Of a stretch of DNA of 64,000 nt, positions 27,155-36,047 are shown piece after piece. The position numbers were made by a program, and so were the translations under genes. The stretch spans positions 186,001 to 250,000 of the forward strand of contig NZ_WXYN01000012.1 of the NCBI RefSeq assembly GCF_016881065.1. Reading direction: 5' to 3'. Origin of the DNA: Planococcus soli (GTDB lineage Bacteria > Bacillota > Bacilli > Bacillales_A > Planococcaceae). The first letter of the stretch is position 1; each line of letters begins with the position of its first letter. The notes beneath the pieces were generated by a model. That model was not told the DNA's origin, made no database searches, and saw only the letters and a program-made list of their open reading frames with translations.

Positions 27155-28438
27155 TTATTCCTCCAGTGATTTCTTTTTCAGTATTGTCCCGGCGAGTTCT
27201 TCGAATGCCATTTCCTGCTGTTCACCCGTCGCCATTTCTTTCAATGCCACATTGCCGCTCTCCAGTTCCGTTTCGCCGATAACGATGACGAATCCGGCAC
27301 CTTTGCGGTCAGCAGATTTCATCTGTGCTTTTACTTTACGGCCGGCAAAATCCATATCTGCCGAAATTCCGTTCATGCGCAAGTTGCGTACGACTGAAAA
27401 TGCTTTTTTCTTCGTCGTCTCATCCATCGCCACTACATAGACTTCCAAATTGTTTGATTGGCCGATTTCCACTTTTTCCATTTCCAATGCCAGCAACAGC
27501 CGCTCGATGCTCATTGCAAAACCGATTCCTGGGGATTCTGGTCCACCGAGATCTTCAACCAGGCCGTTGTAACGTCCACCGCCTGCCAAAGTCGTGATGG
27601 CGCCAAAGCCTTCCGCTTCGCTCATGATTTCAAATGCGGTGTGGTTGTAATAATCAAGGCCGCGCACCAAATTCGGATCGACGACAAAGTCGATGTCCAT
27701 GCTTGCAAGATAAGATTGCACTTCATCAAAATATTCTTGAGATTCTGCGTTCAAATAATCGGCAAGCGATGGTGCAGTCGCCATCAACGGATGATTGCGG
27801 TCCACTTTGCAGTCCAGGATGCGCAGCGGATTTTTCTCTAGGCGCGTCTGGCAATCGCTGCAAAACTCGTTGATGCTTGGCTCAAAATGCTTGATCAACG
27901 CCTCTTTGTGCGCCACACGGCTTTCCGTATCGCCGAGTGAGTTGATGACCAAACGCAATTGCTTGAGGCCGACAGAACGGTAAAGCTCCATTGCGAGTGA
28001 AATCACTTCCGCGTCAATAGCCGGATCCTTGGAACCGATCGCTTCGACGCCGAATTGTACGAATTGGCGCATGCGGCCAGCCTGCGGACGTTCATAGCGG
28101 AACATCGGACCCGTATAGAATAATTTCACCGGCTGGTCCGGCATGCCGAACAGTTTGTTTTCCACATACGAACGGACAACCGAAGCTGTTCCTTCCGGTC
28201 GCAGCGTCAACGAACGGTCGCCGCGGTCCTGGAATGTATACATTTCCTTTTGAACAATATCGGTCGTGTCGCCGACACCGCGCTGGAATAGTTCCGTGTG
28301 TTCAAAAACCGGTGTACGGATTTCCTTGTATTGGTAGAGTCTGCACAAATCATTGATTTTCTGTTCGATTTCCTGCCACTTGGCTGATTGGTCAGGCAGC
28401 ACATCGTATGTGCCGCGGGGTGCTTGAATATTCATCAT
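27155..28438 (-). CDS. hisS: HisS, histidyl-tRNA synthetase
   Basis: 427-residue class II synthetase. N-terminal [13 protein letters not shown], motif 2 [18 protein letters not shown], the histidine A motif [14 protein letters not shown] and motif 3 [15 protein letters not shown]. First gene of the hisS-aspS operon under a T-box. GAGGAG precedes the start. Confidence 0.98.
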   Translation of the reverse strand: MMNIQAPRGTYDVLPDQSAKWQEIEQKINDLCRLYQYKEIRTPVFEHTELFQRGVGDTTDIVQKEMYTFQDRGDRSLTLRPEGTASVVRSYVENKLFGMPDQPVKLFYTGPMFRYERPQAGRMRQFVQFGVEAIGSKDPAIDAEVISLAMELYRSVGLKQLRLVINSLGDTESRVAHKEALIKHFEPSINEFCSDCQTRLEKNPLRILDCKVDRNHPLMATAPSLADYLNAESQEYFDEVQSYLASMDIDFVVDPNLVRGLDYYNHTAFEIMSEAEGFGAITTLAGGGRYNGLVEDLGGPESPGIGFAMSIERLLLALEMEKVEIGQSNNLEVYVVAMDETTKKKAFSVVRNLRMNGISADMDFAGRKVKAQMKSADRKGAGFVIVIGETELESGNVALKEMATGEQQEMAFEELAGTILKKKSLEE

Positions 28439-28465
28439 CTCTTCACTCCTCTATTTTTCCATACA

Positions 28466-28742
28466 AAAAAGCTCCCGCCCCTTGCTTCACGCAAGGGACG
28501 AGAGCTTGTATAAGCTTCCGCGGTTCCACCCTAGTTGATGCAAGAAAATGCATCCTCTCATTCCGGGTAACGGCCGGTTCCGTCTTTTCCTAGTAAGCGG
28601 CAAGCGCTTTTCAGAAAAAAGCCTCAAAAGTGTTATTCATCGCAGGTGTCTGCAGGAAAGTTTACAGCCTGAGACTTTCCCTCTCTTTTCAGCCAAATCA
28701 TGCAATTACTTTCTTCGTCGTCAGCAAATATATAAGTATAAT
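28466..28742 (-). promoter_or_regulatory. T-box riboswitch of hisS-aspS
   Basis: AGGGTGGAACCGCGG (28532-28518) and a strong terminator (stem of about 16 bp at 28506-28470, then TTTTTT) identify a T-box leader. Stem I can be drawn by analogy with the alaS leader: CGAAG, AAAGTA, ATTGCA on the 5' side; TGCGAT, GAATAACA, CTTTTG on the 3' side. In this fold the specifier position (GAA-N-codon-A) is AAC at 28634-28632, an Asn codon. Other His or Asp triplets nearby (GACAC at 28650-28646, CAC at 28632-28630) are less well placed. The T-box call is firm, the specifier is not. Confidence 0.88.
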
Positions 28743-28748
28743 AAACCA

Positions 28749-28777
28749 ATCTTAATAACTCCCTGATTGCTTGTCAA
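28749..28777 (-). promoter_or_regulatory. Promoter of the hisS-aspS leader
   Basis: TTGACA and TAAGAT spaced by 17 bases on the minus strand. Its -35 lies seven bases from that of the divergent amidase promoter. Confidence 0.75.
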
Positions 28778-28783
28778 CCTTTT

Positions 28784-28813
28784 TGACACAAGCCGTTCTT
28801 TTTTTGATATTAT
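28784..28813 (+). promoter_or_regulatory. Promoter of the SH3-amidase gene
   Basis: TTGACA and TATTAT spaced by 18 bases with TG before the -10, about 30 bases before the start. Confidence 0.7.
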
Positions 28814-28842
28814 TGAATAGAAATTGTTTTAGGGGGAATGGC

Positions 28843-30420
28843 ATGAAACGCAAAGGGTTAATCGCAATTATTTTATTCTTTTTAATTATAGCCGGCAGCT
28901 TGCCGCTGTTGGATAAAGATCATGTATGGGCCGATACCGGCACCGTCGAAATTTCCGGTTCGACCGTCAATATCCGATCCGGTCCAGGTTTGTCTTACAG
29001 CCTGACTGGTGACTTGGAGCAAGGAGAAACCGTTTCTGTCGTTTCCAAGCAAGGTGATTGGCTGGAAATCCGCGCCGAAGGCCAGGAAGGCTGGATCGCA
29101 TCTTGGCTGACGACAGCTGCAGGCGAAGAACAAACAGCTGCCGGACAAACGGCCGTATCCTCAGTCAACGGTTTGAACGTCCGTGCACAGGCTGATCTGT
29201 CTGCGGCCGTGCTGACGAAAATGAATGCCGGCGAAAAAGCGGAAGTGCTCAGCACAACCGGCGACTGGATCGAAATCAGCTTCCGAAATACGCGCGGATT
29301 TGTCTCGAAGCAATACATCAGCCTCGGTGAGTCACAAGCAACGGCTGAAACCCAACAGCCCGATGACGACGCAGAACCCGCAGAACAAAAAGACGCAATT
29401 TCCAAAGTCTCGTCTTTTGAAATCGCTGTCAGCGCATTAAACGTCAGATCCAAACCAGACCTTAGCTCTGAAATCCAGCAGACGGTCAATAAAGGCCAAG
29501 TCTTCCCTGTAGTTTCTATGCAAGGAAATTGGGTAGAAATCGAATTAGCGGAAGGCAAAAATGGGTGGGCGTATGCATTCCACGGCCAACTGTCCGACCA
29601 GGCAGCAAAAACTGTGGAAAACGATGCAAACGAGTCCGTCACCATCCTGACAGATGGAACGAACCTCCGTACGCAAGCTTCAACCGCTTCTGAAGTCGCC
29701 AGCCGCGCAAATGCGGGTGATGAGTTAACAGTAACTGGCAAGCAAGACGAATGGTATCAGGTTTCAACGGCCGATGGCCAAACAGCTTTTGTGGCTGAAT
29801 GGGTCGTGTCAACAGAAGAAGCAATTGACCAAGAAGAACAGGCCGAATCATTCGACCGCAGAAAAGGCACCTTAAACGGCATCACTATCGTACTTGACCC
29901 GGGACATGGCGGCAACGACGGCGGTACAGTAGGCGTCCGCAAAACAGAAGAAAAAGAACTGACTTTGAAAACATCCGAAATTTTGTCGCAGCATTTAAGT
30001 GCGGCAGGAGCAGACGTTGTCATGACCAGGCAGTCTGACACCTATGTTGATCTTCGCAAACGCGTTGCTGAAAGCCACCAGGCTGGAGCCGATGCCTTTA
30101 TCAGCATCCATTATGATGCCACTGAAGACAGCAGCGTGTCCGGATTTACTTCTTACTACCAGCACGATTACCAAAAAGAGCTGGCCGAATCATTAAATGC
30201 AGGACTTGACGACAAACTGACCCTGCACGACCGCGGCGTCCAGCACGGCAATTATTTGGTGCTGCGTGAAAACAAGCAACCTGCAGTCCTCGTTGAACTT
30301 GGCTTCCTCAGCAATTTCAATGAAGAGCGGGTCCTGACCAGCAATCAATTCCGCGAACAGGCGGCACTTGGCCTGTACACAGGAATCATTAATTATTTCG
30401 ATGCACAATTAGGCGAATAA
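28843..30420 (+). CDS. Secreted N-acetylmuramoyl-L-alanine amidase with four SH3b repeats
   Basis: 525 residues. Signal peptide 1-30 (basic MKRKG, hydrophobic LIAIILFFLIIAGSLPLL, likely cut after VWA). Four bacterial SH3 repeats follow, each with an N-(I/V/L)-R-(S/A/T) core: TVNIRSGPG, GLNVRAQAD, ALNVRSKPD, TNLRTQAS. The C-terminal Amidase_3 domain (about 345-520) has zinc ligands in VLDPGHGGNDGG, TEEKELTL and ISIHYDA and the catalytic Glu in VLVELGF. It cuts the stem peptide from the glycan. Corresponds in position to B. subtilis yrvJ. A GTG-free ATG start with AGGGGG upstream was chosen. Confidence 0.94.
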   Translation: MKRKGLIAIILFFLIIAGSLPLLDKDHVWADTGTVEISGSTVNIRSGPGLSYSLTGDLEQGETVSVVSKQGDWLEIRAEGQEGWIASWLTTAAGEEQTAAGQTAVSSVNGLNVRAQADLSAAVLTKMNAGEKAEVLSTTGDWIEISFRNTRGFVSKQYISLGESQATAETQQPDDDAEPAEQKDAISKVSSFEIAVSALNVRSKPDLSSEIQQTVNKGQVFPVVSMQGNWVEIELAEGKNGWAYAFHGQLSDQAAKTVENDANESVTILTDGTNLRTQASTASEVASRANAGDELTVTGKQDEWYQVSTADGQTAFVAEWVVSTEEAIDQEEQAESFDRRKGTLNGITIVLDPGHGGNDGGTVGVRKTEEKELTLKTSEILSQHLSAAGADVVMTRQSDTYVDLRKRVAESHQAGADAFISIHYDATEDSSVSGFTSYYQHDYQKELAESLNAGLDDKLTLHDRGVQHGNYLVLRENKQPAVLVELGFLSNFNEERVLTSNQFREQAALGLYTGIINYFDAQLGE

Positions 30421-30454
30421 AAAAGCACGGAGAAAAATTCTCCGTGCTTTTTTT
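30421..30454. terminator. Bidirectional terminator after the amidase gene
   Basis: Stem GCACGGAGAA with TTCTCCGTGC extended by A/T pairs, with T run to the right. Confidence 0.85.
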
Positions 30455-30460
30455 GTGGAA

Positions 30461-30569
30461 TTTCTGTTGAACGTGCATAAAATCTATTAAGCGTGCATAT
30501 TTTCTGTTGAACGTGCATAAAATCTATTAAGCGTGCGTATCTCGCAGAAAACGTGCATAAACAATAAAA
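30461..30569. repeat. Direct-repeat array 1, five units of 20 bp
   Basis: The core A(A/G)CGTGC(A/G)TA starts at 30470, 30490, 30510, 30530 and 30550, an exact 20-base period. The ten bases between cores alternate between two versions in units 1-4. It lies between the convergent terminators of the amidase and dtd genes. No reading frame is kept (20 is not a multiple of three). Confidence 0.9.
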
Positions 30570-30576
30570 ACAAAAA

Positions 30577-30605
30577 GAAGCACAGGCAAAATCCCCCTGT
30601 ACTTC
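30577..30605 (-). terminator. Terminator after dtd
   Basis: Minus-strand stem GAAGTACAGG with CCTGTGCTTC (one mismatch), then TTTTTG. Confidence 0.75.
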
Positions 30606-30616
30606 TCCGCTATTTT

Positions 30617-31057
30617 CTATTTCGACTCCACCAGGATCGTCACTGGCCCATCATTGATCAGCTGGACGTCCATCATGGCGCCGAAGATACCTGTTTCGAC
30701 AATCAGGCCATGACCGCGCAGCGCTTCGTTGAAGGCATGCCAAAGCGGTTCAGCCGTTTCCGGGCGGGCCGCTGAGATAAAGCTTGGCCGCCGCCCTTTT
30801 TTGACGTCGCCGTACAGTGTAAACTGGGAAATCGAAAGAATCTCACCGCCGTTGTCGAGAATCGACCGGTTCATTTTGCCTTCTTCGTCTTCGAACAGGC
30901 GAAGCTGGGCAATTTTGCCGGCCAGGTAATCGGCGTCTTTCTCTGTATCTTCATGGGTGATGCCGACTAGCAGCACATAGCCGGAGCTGATAGCGCCGGT
31001 AATGTCGCCCTCGACCGTCACCGATGCTCCTTTGGATCGTTGCAGAACTACTCTCAT
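30617..31057 (-). CDS. dtd: Dtd, D-aminoacyl-tRNA deacylase
   Basis: Removes D-amino acids and glycine wrongly attached to tRNA. 146 residues. The active-site motifs [10 protein letters not shown] and INDGPVTI are both intact, with the N-terminal [15 protein letters not shown]. Ten bases after relA, in the usual relA-dtd order. Confidence 0.97.
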   Translation of the reverse strand: MRVVLQRSKGASVTVEGDITGAISSGYVLLVGITHEDTEKDADYLAGKIAQLRLFEDEEGKMNRSILDNGGEILSISQFTLYGDVKKGRRPSFISAARPETAEPLWHAFNEALRGHGLIVETGIFGAMMDVQLINDGPVTILVESK

Positions 31058-31066
31058 GCTGCCTCC

Positions 31067-33259
31067 TTAATTCGTCACACGCAAGACCGAATAGACATCC
31101 GGAATTGATTTGATCCGTTCGACAACACGGTTCAGGTGTGAAATATGCGGGATCATGATCGACAGATTGATGGTCGCGATTTTGTCTTTGTCCGCACGGC
31201 CGCTCACTGCGGTGATGGTCGTTTTCGTTTCGCTGACCATGTGCATGACTTCGTTGATCAAGCCGGTGCGGTCATAAGCTTGCACTTCAATATCGATTTG
31301 ATACGCCTTATTGTCCGGTGATCCGGCATTTTCCCATTCAACCGGGATCAATCGGTCATTTGCCTCGGAGTGGATATTCGGGCAATCGGTGCGATGGACC
31401 GAAACCCCGCGTCCTTTGGTAATAAACCCGATAATGTCGTCGCCTGGCACCGGGTTGCAGCATTTAGACAAGCGGATCATCATATTGTCGATTCCTCGAA
31501 CGATAACGCCGGAGTCGGTTTGCTTTTTCGGTACGTTGGATTTCATTTCGACTGTGATTTTTTCAAGCGCTTCTTCCTGCTCACGCTTTTTGCGCATTTT
31601 TTCTGCCAGGCGGTTGACGACCTGCTGGGCGGTGATGCCGGTAAATCCGACAGCCGCATACATATCATCTTCCCCTGCAAAATTGAATTTTTCACAGACG
31701 CGTTTGATGTTTTCATTCGTCAAAACTTCTTTGATCGGGAATTCCTGCGCTTTGATTTCTTTTTCGATCATGTCCCGGCCTTTTTGGACATTGTCTTCAC
31801 GCAGCTGCTTTTTGAAAAATTGCTTGATCTTATTCTTCGTCTGCGTTGACTTGGCAATTTTCAGCCAGTCGCGGCTTGGGCCGAATGACTGCTTGGACGT
31901 CAAAATTTCTACAATGTCCCCCGTGTGCAGTTCGGTATCAAGCGGTGCCATCTTGCCGTTTATTTTGGCGCCGATGGTTTTGTTGCCGATTTCCGAGTGG
32001 ACACGGTATGCAAAATCAATTGGGCAAGAGCCTGCCGGCATTTCGATGACGTCGCCTTTTGGCGAAAAGACGTAAACCATATCGGAAAACAAATCGTATT
32101 TCAGCGATTCCATAAATTCTTCCGCATTGTCCGATTCGTTCTGGAAATCCAGAATTTCACGGAACCAGGACAGGCGTGAATCGACTGAGCTTTTCGGCTT
32201 GTCGATGGTTTTGCCTTCTTTGTATGCCCAATGCGCCGCCACACCGTATTCGGCGATGCGGTGCATTTCTTCGGTACGGATCTGCACTTCAAGCGGATCG
32301 CCTTGCGGGCCGATCACGGTAGTATGAAGCGACTGGTAGAGATTTTGTTTTGGCATGGCGATGTAATCTTTAAAACGGCCTGGCATCGGCTTCCATGTCG
32401 AATGGATAATGCCCAATACCGCGTAGCAATCCTTGATGCTTTCAACGGTAATGCGGACAGCCAATAAATCATAGATTTCGTTGAACTGTTTGTTTTGTAT
32501 GGCCATTTTCCGGTAAATACTGTAAATATGTTTTGGCCGGCCAAATAGATCCGCTTTAATGTCGACTTCGTCGAGTTGTGTGCGGATCTCACTCATGACT
32601 TTATTCAAATAATCTTCCCGTTCGGTCCGTTTCTTTTTCATCAAATTGACAATGCGGTAATACTGCTGCGGGTTCAGGTAGCGCAGCGCGGTGTCTTCCA
32701 GCTCCCATTTGATGGTATTGATTCCAAGGCGGTGCGCAATCGGTGCAAAGATTTCCAGCGTTTCATTGGCTTTGATGCGCTGCTTTTCAACGGATTGGTA
32801 TTTCAAGGTCCGGAGATTGTGCAGCCGGTCGGCCAGTTTGATCAAAATGACACGGATGTCCTGTGCCATGGCTACAAACATTTTGCGGTGATTTTCCGCC
32901 TGCTGCTCTTCTTTGGATAAATACTGGATTTTGCTCAATTTGGTCACGCCGTCGACCAGCATTGCCACTTCCTCGTCGAAATCACGGACAATGTCTTCAC
33001 GGCTGACTTCTGTATCTTCCACAACATCATGCAAAAAGCCCGCTGCTACAGTGGCTGGATCCATCTGCAATTCTGCCAGGATCCCGGCCACCTGCACCGG
33101 ATGCACAATATACGGTTCTCCCGATTTCCGGAACTGTCCCATGTGGGCATCGTACGCTACTTGATACGCCTTCTTTATCGTTTTCACATGATCGGCATTC
33201 ATATAAGACGCAACCATTTCGAATACATCTTCAGCTGTTCTCACTTGATCTTTAGCCAT
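31067..33259 (-). CDS. relA: RelA/SpoT bifunctional (p)ppGpp synthetase-hydrolase
   Basis: 730 residues in the long RSH layout: N-terminal HD hydrolase domain ([14 protein letters not shown], and [12 protein letters not shown]), synthetase domain ([26 protein letters not shown]), TGS domain ([14 protein letters not shown]), helical and zinc-finger segment ([13 protein letters not shown]) and C-terminal ACT domain. Both active sites look complete. Start at 33259 with AAGGTGG upstream. It has its own promoter, so the two genes upstream are probably a separate insertion. Confidence 0.97.
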   Translation of the reverse strand: MAKDQVRTAEDVFEMVASYMNADHVKTIKKAYQVAYDAHMGQFRKSGEPYIVHPVQVAGILAELQMDPATVAAGFLHDVVEDTEVSREDIVRDFDEEVAMLVDGVTKLSKIQYLSKEEQQAENHRKMFVAMAQDIRVILIKLADRLHNLRTLKYQSVEKQRIKANETLEIFAPIAHRLGINTIKWELEDTALRYLNPQQYYRIVNLMKKKRTEREDYLNKVMSEIRTQLDEVDIKADLFGRPKHIYSIYRKMAIQNKQFNEIYDLLAVRITVESIKDCYAVLGIIHSTWKPMPGRFKDYIAMPKQNLYQSLHTTVIGPQGDPLEVQIRTEEMHRIAEYGVAAHWAYKEGKTIDKPKSSVDSRLSWFREILDFQNESDNAEEFMESLKYDLFSDMVYVFSPKGDVIEMPAGSCPIDFAYRVHSEIGNKTIGAKINGKMAPLDTELHTGDIVEILTSKQSFGPSRDWLKIAKSTQTKNKIKQFFKKQLREDNVQKGRDMIEKEIKAQEFPIKEVLTNENIKRVCEKFNFAGEDDMYAAVGFTGITAQQVVNRLAEKMRKKREQEEALEKITVEMKSNVPKKQTDSGVIVRGIDNMMIRLSKCCNPVPGDDIIGFITKGRGVSVHRTDCPNIHSEANDRLIPVEWENAGSPDNKAYQIDIEVQAYDRTGLINEVMHMVSETKTTITAVSGRADKDKIATINLSIMIPHISHLNRVVERIKSIPDVYSVLRVTN

Positions 33260-33303
33260 AATTGCCCACCTTGCTTTAAATTTTTCCAAAAGTATATCTT
33301 TCT

Positions 33304-33333
33304 ATTATAAAAAACAAAGTGGCTAAATGTAAA
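33304..33333 (-). promoter_or_regulatory. Promoter of relA
   Basis: TTTACA and TATAAT with 18-base spacing on the minus strand, 45 bases before the relA start. Confidence 0.75.
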
Positions 33334-33339
33334 GCTTTG

Positions 33340-33864
33340 TTAGCTCTTCTCCATCACTTTAATAAATTCCCGAAGATAATCCGGCAGATCGGGTGGACGG
33401 CGGCTTGATACCAGGTGGCCGTCAACGACTACAGGTTCATCCAGCCATTCCGCGCCAGCGTTGACCATATCGTCTTTTATTCCCGGCGTGCTGGTGACTT
33501 TCCGGCCTTTTAAAATGTTGGCAGAAACGAGCACCCAGCCGGCGTGGCAAATTTGGCCGATGGGCTTTTTCTGGTCGTCCATATGGCAGACCATTTTCAA
33601 AACTTCCGGAAAACGGCGGATTTTGTCCGGTGCCCAGCCGCCTGGAACAAGAAGCGCGTCATATTCTTTCGCGAGTGCTTCTCCGTAAGACAAATCGGAA
33701 GTCGCCGGAACGCCGTATTTGCCGATATACTCGACACCAGCTTCTTCTCCAGCCAACTCGACTTCGGCCCCTTCTTCCCGCAATCTTAAAATCGGGTACC
33801 ACAGCTCCAAATCCTCAAATTCATGGTGAACAAAACTCAGTACTTTTTTTCCAGTCAATCTCAT
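33340..33864 (-). CDS. PfpI/DJ-1 family protein
   Basis: 174-residue DJ-1/PfpI superfamily protein. The nucleophile Cys106 is in GQICHAGW with a following His, and the upstream LLVPGGWAPDKIR and the Glu in HHEFEDLEL complete the usual active site. Close to PfpI-type proteins annotated as proteases or as protein/nucleotide deglycases; which is right cannot be said. Start at 33864 has AAGGAGG upstream. It is 25 bases after the pectin-lyase-like gene and so co-transcribed. Not part of the B. subtilis relA-apt interval. Confidence 0.88.
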   Translation of the reverse strand: MRLTGKKVLSFVHHEFEDLELWYPILRLREEGAEVELAGEEAGVEYIGKYGVPATSDLSYGEALAKEYDALLVPGGWAPDKIRRFPEVLKMVCHMDDQKKPIGQICHAGWVLVSANILKGRKVTSTPGIKDDMVNAGAEWLDEPVVVDGHLVSSRRPPDLPDYLREFIKVMEKS

Positions 33865-33889
33865 GTTATTTCCTCCTTTTTTATTTGTT

Positions 33890-35443
33890 TTAAAGCAAAT
33901 GGGAACTTCGTTTTCTGACCCCTTCCAAATAGACAAGCTCACTGCCTTTTCCGACAGCAACTGCCTGTTCTGCAGAGCCGATGCTGACCAAATTTTCTAC
34001 ACGGACGCTGCGGGCGCTTTGTTCGCCGCCAGCGATTGATACATCTGCTCCTGCCGTCGTAAAATTCCGGATCACTCCATTTGTCAAAGAAACGCAGCCT
34101 GCCCGGTACTGAATTGCAGCAGCCGGCTGCCGCTTGTAATCATAATCGGGATCTCCGACAAAAAGAAAGCGGTTGATAGCGACGTTGCGATAGCCTGACA
34201 CAACCATACAGCGAGGTGCAGACCCTTCATACAAAGACGTTTCAATCGGCTCAATCGCTACCAGCCGCTGTGCGAGGATGTTGAATGCCGATTTTGATTC
34301 CGGATCGTCCTTTTTATGGTGGCCAATGTGGCGGAAATTAAAAGAACGATTGTCGTGGACCGAAAGATGGCCAGAGATATGGACGCCTGATGCGGCCGAG
34401 GAGTTGGCATGTGCCTTGATCTCAATTCCGCCAAAGCAGCGCGCACTCGAATTGTTTGCCAGCCAGACATGACGCGATCCGTCGTCTACTTCAAAGCCAT
34501 TGGAATTGGAAAACCCTTTTTCGTGCGCCCGCCCGCTTGGATCGCTGAAATGCGAATTGGAGACGAAAATATAATCGCTGTGATGCGTCGTCAGTCCGTC
34601 GTCGCCAAAACCGGAGCCGCTGACGCCGTCAAGCCAGACAAATTGGCTGCCGCCTCTCCCCCGCAAGCCGTCTCCTGAATAGTTATAGAGAGGCGCTGTG
34701 ATGTCAAAGCAATGCAGACCCGGATTGAGCGCCTCCACGTCCTTGACCCAGCCGTAGGTAACGCGCGCAAATGTCAAACAGCTGGAATGGTTGCCGCCTG
34801 CGCTGGTGTTTTTAATATCGCCAAGGCGCTCAACATGCCAGTCCAAGGTCAGCCCTTCCACGGAAATATTGCGGTTGCCCGACAAGTAGTTGCTGTTGGT
34901 CAGGAGGCGTGCCTTCCGAGGTGCTTTCGCCTGCAGCTTTATCACCGTCCGCCCTTTGCCTGCACCGATCAGCCGTGTCCAGGACGGCAGTTTCAAACCG
35001 TCTACCATATAAACACCCGCCGGCACCTTGACTTCAACCGCTCCTTTGCCAAAGGCTTTTTTAAAGGCTTTTGTGCAGTCGGTTTCCCCATCCCCCACCG
35101 CACCATAGTCCCGCACGTTGACCCGGCGCTGGATGGTCGACTCAAGTTTTCGGTATTCGCCGTCCAGCCTGTCCTTCCACGCGGGGTACAACTGCTGACC
35201 CGATACCCTGGTTTCAAAACCGTATTCATCGTCTAGTAAAAACTCTTCTGCCAGAAAAGACCATAACCGTTCCGTGAAGTTCATTTTCCGCTTGGCGTGC
35301 TTGCTGACAGCGAAATCTTTTTTTATGGCAGCAAAAAAACTTTCCGTTTCGCGGGTAATTTTTTCAAGAGGTGTGCGATTGTCCAAGTATTGGTCAATCC
35401 ATGCAGCATTCAGTCGGGGATCGTGCTCTTTTTCCAGCTTCAT
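33890..35443 (-). CDS. Pectin-lyase-fold (right-handed beta-helix) protein
   Basis: 517 residues. From about residue 113 the pattern RRVNVRDYGAVGDGETDCT then VPAGVYMVDGL is that of the Pectate_lyase_3 / polygalacturonase-like entry to a parallel beta-helix; repeated short strands with Asn, Ser and Gly turns follow (SNSHFSDPSG, NGFEVDDGSRHVWLANNSS, NNVAIN-like). The first 110 residues are helical and basic and unrecognised. No signal peptide or membrane segment is seen, which is odd for a polysaccharide-active enzyme. Start at 35443 with GGAGG ten bases upstream. Catalytic residues could not be assigned, and the substrate is unknown. Confidence 0.75.
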   Translation of the reverse strand: MKLEKEHDPRLNAAWIDQYLDNRTPLEKITRETESFFAAIKKDFAVSKHAKRKMNFTERLWSFLAEEFLLDDEYGFETRVSGQQLYPAWKDRLDGEYRKLESTIQRRVNVRDYGAVGDGETDCTKAFKKAFGKGAVEVKVPAGVYMVDGLKLPSWTRLIGAGKGRTVIKLQAKAPRKARLLTNSNYLSGNRNISVEGLTLDWHVERLGDIKNTSAGGNHSSCLTFARVTYGWVKDVEALNPGLHCFDITAPLYNYSGDGLRGRGGSQFVWLDGVSGSGFGDDGLTTHHSDYIFVSNSHFSDPSGRAHEKGFSNSNGFEVDDGSRHVWLANNSSARCFGGIEIKAHANSSAASGVHISGHLSVHDNRSFNFRHIGHHKKDDPESKSAFNILAQRLVAIEPIETSLYEGSAPRCMVVSGYRNVAINRFLFVGDPDYDYKRQPAAAIQYRAGCVSLTNGVIRNFTTAGADVSIAGGEQSARSVRVENLVSIGSAEQAVAVGKGSELVYLEGVRKRSSHLL

Positions 35444-35499
35444 CTTCCAGTCACCTCCCATATGTCACTCTTGTTTCCATACCCTCGATACAAGAAAAA

Positions 35500-35529
35500 A
35501 ATCCCCCTACCTGTAACGGCAGAGAGATT
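35500..35529 (-). terminator. Terminator after apt
   Basis: A 12 bp minus-strand stem with several G-T pairs, then T run, just past the apt stop. Confidence 0.7.
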
Positions 35530-35534
35530 CGGTA

Positions 35535-36047
35535 TTAATATTGCATTAACGTCGTAACATCATAGCCGTCCAAATTTTTGCGGCCGTCCAAATAAGTCAA
35601 TTCAATCAAAAATGCGCAGCCGACGACCACTCCGCCAAGCTGTTCAACCAAGTTAATGGTCGCGCCGATTGTGCCGCCGGTAGCAAGCAAGTCATCGGTG
35701 ATCAAAACACGCTGTCCCGGTTTGATGGCGTCTTTGTGCATCGTCAATACGTCCGTTCCGTATTCAAGGTCATATTGCGCACGAATCACTTCGCGGGGCA
35801 ACTTTCCTTCTTTGCGGACTGGGGCAAAGCCAAGTTCAAGAGCATAAGCAACAGGGCAGCCGATGATAAATCCGCGCGCTTCCGGTCCTACGATAATTTC
35901 AGCATTTACTGTTTTTGCGTATTCAACGATCTGGTCCGTTGCATACTTATAAGCAGTCCCGTCGTCCATCAGCGAAGTGATGTCCTTAAAACGGATTCCC
36001 GGTTTTGGCCAATCTTCTACAATAGTAATATACTTCTTCAAATCCAT
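35535..36047 (-). CDS. apt: Apt, adenine phosphoribosyltransferase
   Basis: Salvages adenine to AMP with PRPP. 170 residues, the usual length. The PRPP-binding motif is [16 protein letters not shown], and [12 protein letters not shown] is also typical. Start at 36047 with GGAGGAAG upstream; overlaps the recJ end by ten bases. Confidence 0.98.
   Translation of the reverse strand: MDLKKYITIVEDWPKPGIRFKDITSLMDDGTAYKYATDQIVEYAKTVNAEIIVGPEARGFIIGCPVAYALELGFAPVRKEGKLPREVIRAQYDLEYGTDVLTMHKDAIKPGQRVLITDDLLATGGTIGATINLVEQLGGVVVGCAFLIELTYLDGRKNLDGYDVTTLMQY

Noticed and set aside
28995-29741. 248-residue minus-strand frame
   Set aside because: Antisense to the SH3 repeats of the amidase; explained by codon bias.
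31311-32075. 254-residue plus-strand frame
   Set aside because: Antisense to relA, Ser-rich shadow of a well conserved gene.
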